A DNA stretch of 64,000 nucleotides from Rhizomys pruinosus (taxonomy: Eukaryota > Chordata > Mammalia > Rodentia > Spalacidae). The notes beneath the pieces are model-generated. The model saw only the letters and a program-made list of their open reading frames with translations. It did not search any database and had not been told where the DNA came from. The stretch spans positions 1,133,257 to 1,197,256 of the forward strand of contig VZQC01004719.1 in the NCBI GenBank assembly GCA_009823505.1, written 5' to 3'. Below, piece after piece: positions 1 to 11,200 of the stretch. How positions within the stretch are numbered: the first letter of the stretch is position 1; the number at the start of each line of letters is the position of its first letter. The position numbers were made by a program, and so were the translations under genes.

Positions 1-876
1 AAAAAAAAAAAAAAAAAAAAAAAAAACCAAAAAACAAAAAACAAGAATGTATACTTCATAGTCACAGGAATTCCTACTTTGAATCTAACTGAAAGTCTAT
101 TACAAACATAGTAAAAAGAATATTTAAAGTCAAATGATTTGAAGAAATTTAATGACTTGCTACATAATGAAATCAGCTATGGAGATCTTAAAAGCAAATG
201 CTAATTTTACTTTTTTTGTGAAATGAAGCAGTGTAATTCCTTATAATTCCATTGTGGAAAAAATCATGAAAGAATTAGTCATCTTTAATGTGTTCAGTGA
301 AAGCCTGAATGTGCTTGTTTAACATCTTACATGACTCTGGGATTAAAATACAGAGTCACTGTGCTTGACGGATAAAGAACAGAGATTTCATTTTTCTATA
401 TTTTTTCATTGTCAAAAGATGGTCATCGCAGCAGGTAAAATAGATAACCATTAAATATCCACAGGAACTTGTGAAAATGTGTGATTATTTGTCTCTAATT
501 TTATTTAGTTAATTTCCTTACCAAATACTGTACTAATTACAAACTTCCTTTGGATACATTAGACCAGGCTTGGAACATAATGATTGATTTTTATATCTAC
601 CATCAATAAATTAGCCTGCAGAGATAAATCCTGAACTAATTAGCAAGTCATTTACATGTCTATACTCTGTTCTGTTATGAAGAGGATTTGAAGTGATTTT
701 TTTGAAAAACCCAAGAAAAGTTTTCTATCTCAATTGAAATAATCAAATTATCTCTGAAGAAATAAAAATGATTAGTATTAAGTACAGTATTAATAGTATA
801 AAGGTGTAAAGGTGTCTCTAAACTGCAGTTATCTCATTTCCTTAATTATTATCCAGGGTGATTTTTGTTGTTGTTT
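1..876. other. AT-rich DNA without recognisable gene
   Basis: The window opens with 26 adenines and further A-rich sequence to about position 44, probably the poly(A) tail of a plus-strand retroelement lying outside the window. The rest is AT-rich, has stop codons in all frames, and matches no repeat family I recognise. It looks like ordinary rodent intergenic or intronic DNA. Confidence 0.6.
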
Positions 877-891
877 AGGAGTAGGTGTTTT
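877..891. repeat. Left copy of a 15-bp putative target-site duplication
   Basis: AGGAGTAGGTGTTTT occurs here and again, identically, at 18393-18407. Here it runs directly into a poly(T) stretch that is the reversed poly(A) tail of a LINE-1 3' end. At the right-hand copy it is followed by A, so the pre-insertion site reads TTTT/A, the cleavage preference of the LINE-1 endonuclease. The match is seen directly; the reading as a target-site duplication is inference. Confidence 0.65.
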
Positions 892-892
892 T

Positions 893-1036
893 TTTTGTTT
901 GTTTGTTTTTTTTTTAATTAGTTTTTATTGATGCTTTGTGCATTTCATACATTTTTTCCAATTCAGTTCAGGCTTATTTCCCTTTCCCTCCCCCCCGCCC
1001 CCACCCCATCCCAATTCATGCATTCTGCCATAACTT
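893..1036 (-). mobile_element. LINE-1 3' UTR end with poly(A) tail
   Basis: Read on the minus strand this has a G-rich polypurine tract (about 980-1010), an AATAAAA signal and an A-rich tail that appears as poly(T) at 890-920. It is nearly identical to the plus-strand LINE-1 3' end at 48097-48240, so both belong to the same, rather young subfamily. Only about 145 bp are recognisable; what follows at 1037 is not clearly LINE-1. It is either a strongly 5'-truncated insertion or the 3' end of a larger element that includes the array ending at 18392. Confidence 0.85.
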
Positions 1037-2033
1037 TGACTTCCTCTTTTCAAATTAGTATTTGTTTAATTTCCTTTTCTTCAGGCTTCCCTTTTTGAAG
1101 CATGAGCAGACTTTCCTCTTTATAGACTGGACACTGGCTGAAGTCCCAATAGTAGATCTCCAAGACCTCCATGAACAGGAAGACTGGGATTTTCTTAAAA
1201 GAAATTCATTATCTACACAGAAAATAATTGATGATGCTACTGATTGACCTTCCCTAACAGCTTTTGCTTAACTTTACATAAAAATATATTAAGTAAAACA
1301 CTGATTTAATGTGCTTGTAGAACAATAAGATTAAAAATAGAACCTAACTGTAAGATTAAAAATAGAACCTAACTCCAATCTATATATACATATTATTATA
1401 GTCAGTGATTTATGGCAGAAAATCCTTAAGATTCCTAACACTTTTAGTTACCAAAGCTTTAATTTCTGAGCCAGTATGAACAATTTTAGTTATGTCCAGT
1501 AACTGAGGAATTTAGAAAAGGGGAAAGCTCAAGGAGACAATGCAGTGTACAGAAAGGGAGAAGAAGCAGAAAAATCTCATAAAGTTTAATTCATACAAAT
1601 ATTTAAAAAATAGAGCAGTAAAGGCATCTGAGTTGAATGAGATAATGCAGAGAAACTGTCTCTGGACAGACTAAAAACATTTTCCTCTAGAAAAAGCACA
1701 AGAAATTCTCATTTTTACAATTGGTAAGAGATTAACAATATTAATAGCTTCCAATGTTTCAAAGAAATAAACTTTCTTCATTCAACATATGTATTAATTT
1801 ATTGTGATAATCTCTAAAATAATAATAATGTTCTGAAATGTGTTTTTTACTCTTATTCAAGAAGATTAAAATATGTTTCAGTGCATTAGTCATTTAAGCA
1901 AGCAAAGCACTGTTTAATTTGAAAGCAAATAAACATTTGGACAGCTAGACTGTTATCAAGTAAATGAATACTTTAATGCTTGAATGTTACCCCAAGGAAT
2001 GCTTCTGAAATGATAAAGTAATAATGGGTCATA
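1037..2033. other. Non-coding DNA, one old shared relic
   Basis: There is no gene here. About 1105-1185 resembles about 56545-56630 (shared stretches such as TTCCTCTTTATA and AGATCTCCAA versus GGATCTCCAA, both followed by ACAGGAAG), which suggests an old interspersed repeat. On the minus strand both contain TATAAAGAGGAA, so a decayed LTR promoter is possible but unproven. At 1328-1374 a 22-bp phrase beginning AAGATTAAAAATAGAACC occurs twice in tandem. Confidence 0.5.
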
Positions 2034-2185
2034 TTTGTTGAGTCCTTACAATGAACCAGGCAATGCTAATATTTCAAAAGTATTAGATTACATATATTTC
2101 ATTACTCTATGATGTAAGTATATTTTTATTCTTATTTTAGATGTGTGGAAACTGGGGTTGGAGAGGATAGGACAACTTCTCAAAA
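2034..2185 (-). mobile_element. MIR SINE relic
   Basis: The order of phrases matches the reverse complement of the mammalian MIR consensus: TGAGTCCTTACAATGAACC, AGGCAATGCTAAT, then TTACATATATTTCATTACTC, ATGATGTAAGTA, TTTTATTCTTATTTTAGATG, GAAACTGGGG and the GAGAGGATAGGACAACTT end. Divergence is high, as expected for this ancient tRNA-derived family. Its presence shows that this stretch is old mammalian DNA and not the body of a rodent LINE-1. Confidence 0.8.
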
Positions 2186-3171
2186 ATAAAAAAGCCCAGA
2201 ATGGACAGCAGGTTGTGGGGGTCCCAGCAGGGACTGTCTGCTCTCACAGTACACAGCCAATCTCACACAGGGAGACAAACACATGTCTGCGATGTGATGT
2301 GATGAAGAGCATAGGACAAGAGCATGCAGATTTAGTTCCACACCCCGTGACACGCAAAGAAGATATGCTAGTGCTTCCCAACTTTCTTACATTTGCCAAA
2401 GATGAGCATCAATATGCAGTGGGCAACACTGTAAAGAACCAGGTTTTTATTGTAGAGTTAAAGGTTAATCTTACTACATCTGAGGAGAGATGGCTTGGTT
2501 GCTTCAAAATGAAAATTTTACAGAATGCAAAAACAATAACAATACCCCTGGTACAGCTCTGGCTTGTTTCTTAAGACCTTCGCCTCTGCCTTTCTGTTGG
2601 CCATCCACAGGGTGAGGCAGTCAGCATACATGGAATTCACCTATGGGCACAACACGGCATCAGACTTTGCAGTTGGCAATTTGGAGTCTGTTAATTAATC
2701 CAATCTAATTATGTCATTTTAAGGAGAGATAACCCATGGCTAAATATTAATATCAGCAGTATCCAGAGTGATTACAACACGGGTTCTCTGAATCTTTGTG
2801 TTTAATATTTCCAGACAGCTCTTCCAAGGAGTCACTGGAGGCAGAATGAATCTAGTCTGCAACTTCCATTCTTCCTGCTTTGTCTTGTGAATCCATACTT
2901 GATTTTCTCTAAGAAAGACAAGAGAAGAAAAAGCTTCATGAGAATTTTCTTTCTCTCAAGAGGTATCACAAAGTCACAAAGTTCAGAGAAGGGTTCTTTT
3001 ATCCCGAGGAGCGAAGGCCAATTTTTACTATGGTAGATATGGTGGCCTGACAGGACTAGCGACTCCCTGTGGCAATTTGATATTTATTAAATAGTCATCC
3101 AAATACCTTGCTGAGGGTGGGTTGCTATGGAAACAGTGGAATCAGCTGTTGCAGTCTGTTAAATTTACTAC
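2186..3171. other. Non-coding DNA without recognised elements
   Basis: I see no known repeat or gene in this stretch. An open frame overlaps the MIR and runs to about 2574 on the plus strand; its first codons are translated MIR and it shows no recognisable domain, so it is not annotated as a gene. Confidence 0.5.
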
Positions 3172-3453
3172 TTACTGCAGTAAGTAGAAAATTTCATCTA
3201 TTTGTGTTCCTTCCAAAACATCGTTGGTGAAAATTTTCAACACAGCAGCTCTGCCTCTAAAGTACTTGACATTGACCACTGACTGTTTCAAGAGGTCACC
3301 TTTCACATGTTTCTCTGAACAATCTGGAAAAACAATGTTGTTAAATGTTGCCAATTCGACAGTAGCTTCAGCTTTGAGTTTGAAATATGGACGCTTGTGG
3401 CTAAAGGCTACCGGAGCATTTCTAGCTCTACCAATCCCCCTGCCTCTGCATAT
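3172..3453 (-). pseudogene. Unrecognised open stretch, possible exon or retropseudogene fragment
   Basis: The minus strand is open for about 93 codons, from just after an in-frame stop at 3454-3456 to TAA at 3172-3174. The conceptual product has ordinary protein composition rather than repeat-like bias. It starts with a basic segment containing RGRGIGRARN, passes through mixed alpha/beta-like sequence, and ends IDEIFYLLQ. There is no in-frame ATG until about 3354, and neither a convincing splice acceptor nor a poly(A) tail. I do not recognise the family. It could be a terminal exon, a decayed retrocopy, or chance. Nothing nearby supports expression. Confidence 0.25.
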
Positions 3454-3752
3454 TTACCTAGCTATAGGCATTTCTCAGTTTCTATGTCCCTGATTGAGTA
3501 CAGAGAAGAGATTGTACAAAGAATGGAGAAAAGGAGCAAAGGAAGAAAGAAGAGACAGAAAGGAGGAAGGAGCACAAAATGACTTGCAAAATTCAATTGT
3601 CTAATTCAAGTGAAAGCAGAGGAGGCAATATGAGCTCTTACATACTACTGACGTGGCCTCTTCAGGCAAAAAATACTTAGTATTCCTAGTGGACTTGAAA
3701 ATGTACATATTATCAGCACAATTGACCCATTGTCAAAAAAAAAAAAAAGAAA
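3454..3752. other. Non-coding DNA ending in an A-run at a gap junction
   Basis: AT-rich sequence with no recognised element. It ends in about 14 adenines plus AGAAA, directly at a single N. An A-run at a contig end is typical of a place where assembly stopped in a repeat. Confidence 0.5.
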
Positions 3753-3753
3753 N
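3753..3753. other. Single N, assembly join
   Basis: One undetermined base separates AT-rich DNA from the GC-rich array. Two further single Ns (21718 and 49790) also sit at repeat edges. The pattern suggests closed gaps. Confidence 0.8.
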
Positions 3754-6700
3754 CCGGGGCCGGGGACACCGAGCGGGATTCAGAGAACCCTCACATGAAA
3801 CAAGCTTCCACGAAGCAGAAACCAAGCCGAAAGCGGTAGAAGTGTGTACCTACGACCGGCGCGGTAGTGGGCGGGCGCTGCCCGGCGACCAGAAAACACA
3901 GAGAAGACCGAGATGCTAGAAAAGAAACACGGTTCGCTGTTCCCTCCCACAAGTCCAGACGGGACCACAGCAGACGGAAACCACCTCACTCACCCGAGCC
4001 GGTCCCCTCTGGCCGGGACCCCATAGACGGGGTCGAGACCCGCTCCAGCTGGCCCACCGCAAGACAACGCCTAAGCAGGAGAACTGTTACCTGCTTGCCC
4101 CTGGCGCGTTATGGCGTCTCCCCCCTGCGAACCCGGTTCCCACCCAAAAGTCCAGCCGGGACAACCCCACAGCAGACGGGAACGGACCATCCACTTCACC
4201 CAAGCGCGGTCCCTCCTCTGGGCCGGGGACCCCGTAGACGGTTCAGAGCGAGACCATCTCCCACCTGCCCCCCGCCAAACCCCTCCTAGAGCTGTAGAAC
4301 TGTGTACCCGCTGCCCTGGCGAGTTAGGGCGTCTCCCCTGCACCCCCGGTTTCCGCCCACAAGGCCAGCCAGGACCGCAGAGCAACGGGAAACGCGACCC
4401 TGCTCGCCCAAGCGCGGTCCCTCTGGGCGGGTCCCGTAGACGGGTTTCCGAGACCTCGCCCAGCTGCCGCCGCCCCGCCAGACCACAACGAGAGCTGTAG
4501 AACTGTGTACCTGGCTGCCTTGGCGCGTTTGGGCGTCTCCCCTGCGACCCGGTTTCTCGGCCCACAGTCCGCCAGGACCAGAGCAGACGGGAAACGCGAC
4601 CCTCCGCTCCCCCACGGAGCATTCCGGTTACCTTCTAGTGGCCGCGGGGACCCCGTAGACGTGGTCAGAGACCCTCTCCCAGCTTGCCCCCCCCTGCAAG
4701 ACCACGCCTAGAGCTGTACAACTGTGTACCTGCTGCCCCGGCACCTGGCACGTGAATGGCGTCTCCCCGGGTCCCCTGCGAACCCGTTTCCTGCCCACAA
4801 GTCCAGCAGGGACCAGAGCAGACGGGAAACGCGACCCTCCGCGCACCCAAGCGCGGTCCCTCTGGGCCGGGGACCACACCCCGTAGACGGGTTCAGAGAC
4901 CCCTCTCCCAGCTGCCCCCCGCCAGACCACGCCTAGAGCTGTAGAACTGTGTGCCTGGCCTGGCGCGTTTATGGCGTCTCCCCTGCGACCCAGGTTCCGG
5001 CCCACAGAAGAACAGATGCCCAGAGCACCGGACCGGGGTTAGCGAGACAGGCATGTTACACGGGAACCGGGCGACCCTCGAGTCCGCTCACACCGAGTCC
5101 TGCGGTCCCTCTGGCCGGGTGACCCCCGAGACGTGTGTATTTCAGGAGGACCGGCGCTCGGCCAGCTTGCTGCCACCACGCGGGCAGACCACGCCTAGAG
5201 GAGCTGTGGAACTGTGTACCTGCTGCCCGGGCACGTTATGGCGCCTCCCCTCCTGCGACCCCGGTTCCTGCCCTCAAGTCCAGCCAGGACCAGAGCAGAC
5301 GGGAACGCGACCCTCGCTCACCCGAGTCCGGTCCCCTCTGGGCCGTGGGACCAGTCGTAAGACGGTGTTCCGCGAGACCGCTCTCCCACGCTGCCCCCGC
5401 CAGACCACCGCCTAGAGCTGTAGACTGTTACCTCTGGCCTGGCGCTTTAGGCGTCTCCCCTGCGACCCCGGTTCCCGCCCACAAGTCCAGCCGGGACCAC
5501 AGAGAAGGGGAAACCGGCGACCCTGCTCACCGAGTGCGTTCATCTCTGGGCCGGGGACACGCGGTATGACGGGTTCAAGGACCCTCTCCCCAGCTGCCCC
5601 CCCGCCAGACCATCGCCTAGAGCTGTAGAACTGTAGTACCTGCTGCCCTGGCGCGTTAATGCGTCTTCCACGCCTGGGAATCCCGCAGGTCCCGCCCACA
5701 AGTCCAGCCGGGACCAGAGCAGACGGGAACGTGAACCCAGCTCACCCGAGCGCGGTTCCTCTGGGCGCGAGGACTCCCGAGACGGTATCAAGCGACGACC
5801 CTCTCCAGCTACCCCCACGCCAGACCCCGCCTCAGCTGTAGAAGCTGGTGTGGTACCGTGGCCTCCTGCGGGTTATGGCGTCTCCCCTGGAGCCGTCCTG
5901 GTTCCGCCCACGAAGTCCAGCCGGGACGAGGCAGACTGGGAACGCGACTTCGACCGCTCGCGTTCCGCGGCGCGGTCCCTCTGGGCCGGGACCGATGCGT
6001 CCGGTGACGGGGTTTCAGAAGGACCCTCCCCAGCTGCCACCGCGCCAGAACCAACGCCTAGAGCTGTTAGAACGTTGTCCTGCGCCTGGCGCGTGTATGG
6101 GCGTCTCCCCGCGACCACCGTGTTCCTGCCGCACAAAGTGCCAGGCCGGGCCACAGACAGACCGGGAAAGCGCCCTACTCCGCTCACCCAAGTGTGGTCC
6201 CTCGGGGCTGGGGACCCTGTAGACGGGTTCAGAGTGAGACCCTCTACCAGCTGCCACCCCGGCAGACCAAGCCTAGAGCTGTAGAGCTGTAGAGCTGTAG
6301 AGCTGTGTGTCTGGCCTGGCGCGTGATGGCGTCTCCCCTGCGACCCCGGTCCCCTGCACAAGTCCAGCCGGGACCAAAGCAGACGGGAACGCGACACTCC
6401 GCTCACCGCTATGCGCGGTAGCTCTGGGCCGGGGGGCAACCCCGTAGACCGGTTCAGAGACCCTCTCCCAGCTGCCCCCCCGCAGACCCCGCCTAGAGCT
6501 GTAAGAACTGTGTACCTGCTGCCCTGGCGCGTTATGGCGTCTCCCGGGCGAGACCCCGTTGCCTGCCCACAAGTCCAGCCGGACCAGAGCAGACGGGAAC
6601 GCGACCCTCCCGCTACAAACCGAGCGCGGGCCCTCTGGGCCGGGACCCCCGTAGACGGGTTCACAGAGACCCCGATCCTCCCAGCTCTGCCCCCCACTCC

Positions 6701-8179
6701 AGACCCACGCCTAGAGCTGTAGAACTGTGTACCTGCGGCCCTGGCTCGTTAGGGCGTCTCCCCTGCGACCACCCCGGTTCATGCAACAAGTACAGCCGGG
6801 AACGCACAGCAGACGGAGACGCGACCCTCCGCTCACCCCGGACGCGGTCCCTCTGGGCCGGGAACGCCGTAGACGGTTTCAAGATTAACCCTCTCCAAGC
6901 TGGCCGCACACCCCGCGCAGAAGCCGGGGAGCGGCATAGAGCTGTAGAAACTGTGGTAAACTCTGCTGCCCCTTGGCGCGTTTATGGCGTTCTCCCCTGC
7001 GACCGCGCGGTTTCCGCCCACAAGTCCCGCCAGGACCACAGCAGACGGGAAAGCGACCCCCCGCTCACCCGAGCCGCGGATGCCCCCTCTGGGCCGCGAA
7101 CCCCGTAGACGGGTTCAGAGACCCTCTCCCAGCTGCCCCCCCGCCAGAACACGCCTAGAGCTGTAGAACTGGGTACCTGCTGCCCTGGCGCGTTAGTGCG
7201 TCTCCCCTGCGACCCCGCCTTCCTGCCCACAGTGCCAGCCGGGACCAGAGCAGACGGGAAACGCGACCCTCCGCTAACCAGCGCGCGGTCCCTCTTGGCC
7301 GGGGACCCGGTAGACGGGATTTCAGCAGAGGACCCTCTCCCAGTTTTGCCCCCCGCCAGACCAAGCCGGAGCTGTAGAACTGTGCTACCTGATGCCTGGG
7401 CGTGATGGGCGTCTCCCCTGCGACCCCCGGTGCCTGCCCATCAGTCCCAACCAGGACAACAGCAGCGGGAACGCGACCCTCCGATAAACGCCAACATTGC
7501 CGCGGTTCCCTCTGGGCCTGGGACCCCAAGAGACGGGTTCAGAGACCCGCTCGCCAGCTTAGCCCCCGGCCAGACCACGCCTAGAGCTGGAGAACTGTGT
7601 AAACTGCTGCCCGGCCGCGTTATGGCGTCTCCCCTGCGCCGCCGGTTCCCACCCACAAGTCAAGCCGGGACAAGAGCAGACGCGGGAACGCGACCCTGAG
7701 CGACCCTCACTGCTCACCCGAGCTCGGTGCCTCTGGGCCGGGGACCCAAGACCGTAGACGGGTTCAGAAAAGCCGCTCTCCCAGCTGTCCCCCGGCAGAC
7801 CACGCCTATAGCTGTAGAGAAGCTGTGTACATGCGTGCCCTGGCGCGTTATGGCGTCTCCCCTGCGACCAAGTCTCCGGTTGTTCCTGCCCAAAAGTTCC
7901 AGCCGGACAAACAGCAGACGGGACGCGACCCTCCCGACTCACACGCCGTGGTGCCCTCTGGGCAGGGGGAAGCCCGTAGACGGGTTCAGAAGCGCCTCCG
8001 CCCAGCTGCCCGCACCGCAGAACCACGCCTAGAGCAGTAGGAACTGTGTCCTGCTGGCGACTGGTGCGTTATGGAGTCTCCCCTGCGATCCCGGTTCCCG
8101 TCCACAAGTCCAGGCGGGACCACAGCAGACGGGAACGCGACCCTCCGCTCACCCAAGCAGCGGGCCCTCTGGGCCGGGG

Positions 8180-8252
8180 ACCGTAACAACAGGGGCGGAA
8201 AAGAAAAGGGGGGGGTAGATTGAAGGGAGGAGAAAAGAGGCCAAGACAGGTT
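8180..8252. other. Non-monomer island inside the array
   Basis: About 70 bp of purine-rich sequence (AAAAGAAAAGGGGGGGGTAG and a GGAGGAGAAAAGAGG stretch) sit between the GGCCGGGGACC and GGTTCAGAGCC landmarks of one unit. Adjacent units lack it. It may be a small insertion or a low-quality read segment. Confidence 0.5.
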
Positions 8253-11200
8253 CAGAGCCAAAGCCTCCCCAGCTGCCCCCCGCCAGACCATGCCTATAGC
8301 TGTAGAACTGTGTACCTGCTGCCCGGGCGGCGTTAATGGCGTCTCCCCTGCGACCAGGGCTGTTTCCTGCCCACAAGTCCAGCCGGGTACAGAGCAGACG
8401 GGAACGAGACCCTCCGCTCAACCGAGCGCGGTCCCGCTGGGCCCGGGGTCCCCCGTAGACGGGTTCAAGACCCTCTCCCAGCTGGCCCCCCCAGACCAAG
8501 CCTAGAGCTGTAGAACTGTGTAACTGCTGCCGCTGGCGCGTTATGGCGTCTCCTGCGACCCCGTTCATGCCCACAAGTCCAAGCCAGGGAACACAGCAGA
8601 ATTTAAAAACGCGAACGACGCTCAACCCGAGTGGCGGGGCCCTCTGGGCCGGGGAACCGGCCCGTAGACGTGTTCAAGACCCTCTCCCGCAGCTTGCCCC
8701 CCCGGCGAGAACAAGCCTAGAGTTGTAGAACTGTGTAACTGCTGCCCTGGCGCGTGATGGCGTCTCCCCTGCGACCTCCGGTTTCCCTGCCACAAGTCCA
8801 GCCGGGACCAGAGGCAGACGGGAACTCGACCCTCCGCTCACCCGAGCGCGGTCCGCCTGGGCCGGGGACCCCCCGTAGACGGGTTCAGGACCCTCTCCAG
8901 CTGCCCCCCGCAAGACCACGCCTAGAGCTGTAAAACTGTGTACCTGCTGCCTGGCGCGTTATGGCGTCATTCCCCTGGCGACGCGTTTGTCCTGCCCACA
9001 AGTTCCCAGCGGGACAACAAGCAGACAGGAAACGGGGTGGAGCGAACCCTCCGCTCACCCGAGCGCGGTCCCTCGGGTCCGGGGACCCCGTAGAAACGGT
9101 TTCAGAGACCCTCTGCCAGCTGCCACCAGCGGACCACGCCTAGAGCTGTAGAACGGTGTACCTGGCGGTCACCATGGCGCGTATTGGCGTCTCCCCTGCG
9201 ACCGCCCCCGGTTCCTGCCCACAAGTCCACCCGGGATCAGCGCAGACGGGAACGCGAACCTCCGCTACCCCGAGCGCGGTCCCTTGGGCGGGGGCCCGAG
9301 ACGGGTTGCACAGCAGACCCTGTCCCACTGCTCCCCGCCAGAACCCCGCCTAGGCTGTGTAGACTGTGTACCTGCTGCCAAGCGCGTTATGGGTCTCCCC
9401 TGCGCCCGGTTCCCCCCACAAATCCAGCCGGGACCAGCAGAGGGACGCGACCTCGCTCACCGAGCGCGGTCCATCTCTGGCCGGGGACCCCGTAGACAAG
9501 TTCACAGAGACCCTCTCCCACTGGCCCCAGCAGACCACGCCGTACGAGCTGTAGAAGCTGTGTACTGCGCCCTGGCGCGTTATGGCGTCTCCCCTGCGAC
9601 CACGCCGTTCCTGCCCAAAGTCCAGCCGGGACAGAAACAGACGGGAGAGGAACGCGACCCTCGCTCATCCTCGAGCTTGCATGTCGTCCTCTGGGGCCCG
9701 AGGACCTCCGTAGACGGGTTTCAACGGAGATTCCCTCTCCCAGCTGCCCCTCGCCAGACACGCCTAGAGCTGTAGGACTGTGGTACTCTGGCCTGGCGCG
9801 TTATGGCGTCTACCTGCGACCCCGGTTCTCTGCCCACAATCCCAGCCGGGACCAGAGCAGAGGGAAACGCGACCCTCGCTCCACCCGAGCGCGGTCCCTC
9901 TGGGCCGGGGACCCCCGTAGACGGGTTCACAGGAACCCTCTCCCCAGCTGCCCCCCGGCCAACCCCGCCTAGAGCTGTAAGAACTGTGTACCTTCGTGCC
10001 CGGAGCGGTTAATTGGCCGTCTCCCCTGCCGCGACTCACCCCGTTCCCGCCCGGACAAGTCAAGCCGGACCAGAGCAACGGGAACACCGACCCTCTCTCA
10101 CCCGAGCGCGTGCCTCTGGGCCGGGGACCCGTAGACGGGTTCACAGTGAGACCCTCTCCCAGCTGCCCCCCGCCAGGACCCGCCTAGAGCTGTAACTGTG
10201 TAGCCTGCGCCTGGCGCGTTATGGACGTCTCCCCTGCGCCCCGGTTCCCGCCCACAAGTCCAGCCGGGACCACAGCAGAAGGAAACGCGAACCTCTCCGC
10301 TCACCTGCAGCCGTGTCCCTCTGGGCCGGGGACCCCGTAGACGGGTTCACAGTGAGACCCTCCTCCCAGCTGCCCCCCGCAGACCACGCCTAGAGCTGTA
10401 GACTGTGTACCTGCCGCCTGGCCGCTTATGGCGTCTCCCCTGCGACCCGGTTCCCCGCCCACAAGTCCAGCCGGACCAGAGCAGCAGGAACGCGAACCTC
10501 CTGCTCAACGAGGCGGTCCCTCCTGGGCAGGGGAACCCGTAGACGGGTTAACAGCAAGACCCTCTCCCAGCTGCCCCCCCAGACCCCGCCTAGAGCTGGT
10601 AGAATTGTGTGCTACCTGGTCCTGGCGCGTGTGGGGTCTCCCCGCGACGCCCGGTTTCCTGCCCACAAGTCCACCGGGACCAAGCAGATGGAAACGCGAC
10701 CCTACTCACCCCGAGCGCGGTCCCTCTGCGGGGCCGGGGACCCCGTAGACGGTTCATTAGACCCTCTCCCAGCTGCCCCCGCCAGACCACGCCTAGAGCG
10801 TAGAACTGTGGTACCTGCCTGCCGTGGCGCGTTCTGGCGTCTCCCTGCGACCCGGTTCCCGCCCACAAGTTCCGGCCGGGACCAAGCAGAGGGAACGCGA
10901 CCCTCCTCACCCAGCGCGGTCCCTCTGGGCCGGAGGACGCCCGTAGACGGGTTCAAGGAGACCCTCCCAGCTGCCCGACAACCGGCACGACCCCGCCTAG
11001 AGCTGTGACTGTGTAGCCTGCCTGGCGGGTTTGGCGTCTCCCCTGCTGACCAGCTGAGGTGCCTGCCCACAAGTTCCAAGCCGGGACCAAGCAGACGGGA
11101 CGCGACACCTCCGCTCACCCGACGTGCGTCATCTCTGGGCCGGGGAGCCCGGAGACGGGTTCACGCAGACCCTCTCTCCTAGCTGCCCCCTGCCAGACCC

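Noticed and set aside
2143..2574. A 143-codon plus-strand open frame
   Set aside because: It begins inside a MIR SINE, shows no domain, has no splice or promoter context, and its length is not exceptional for the region.
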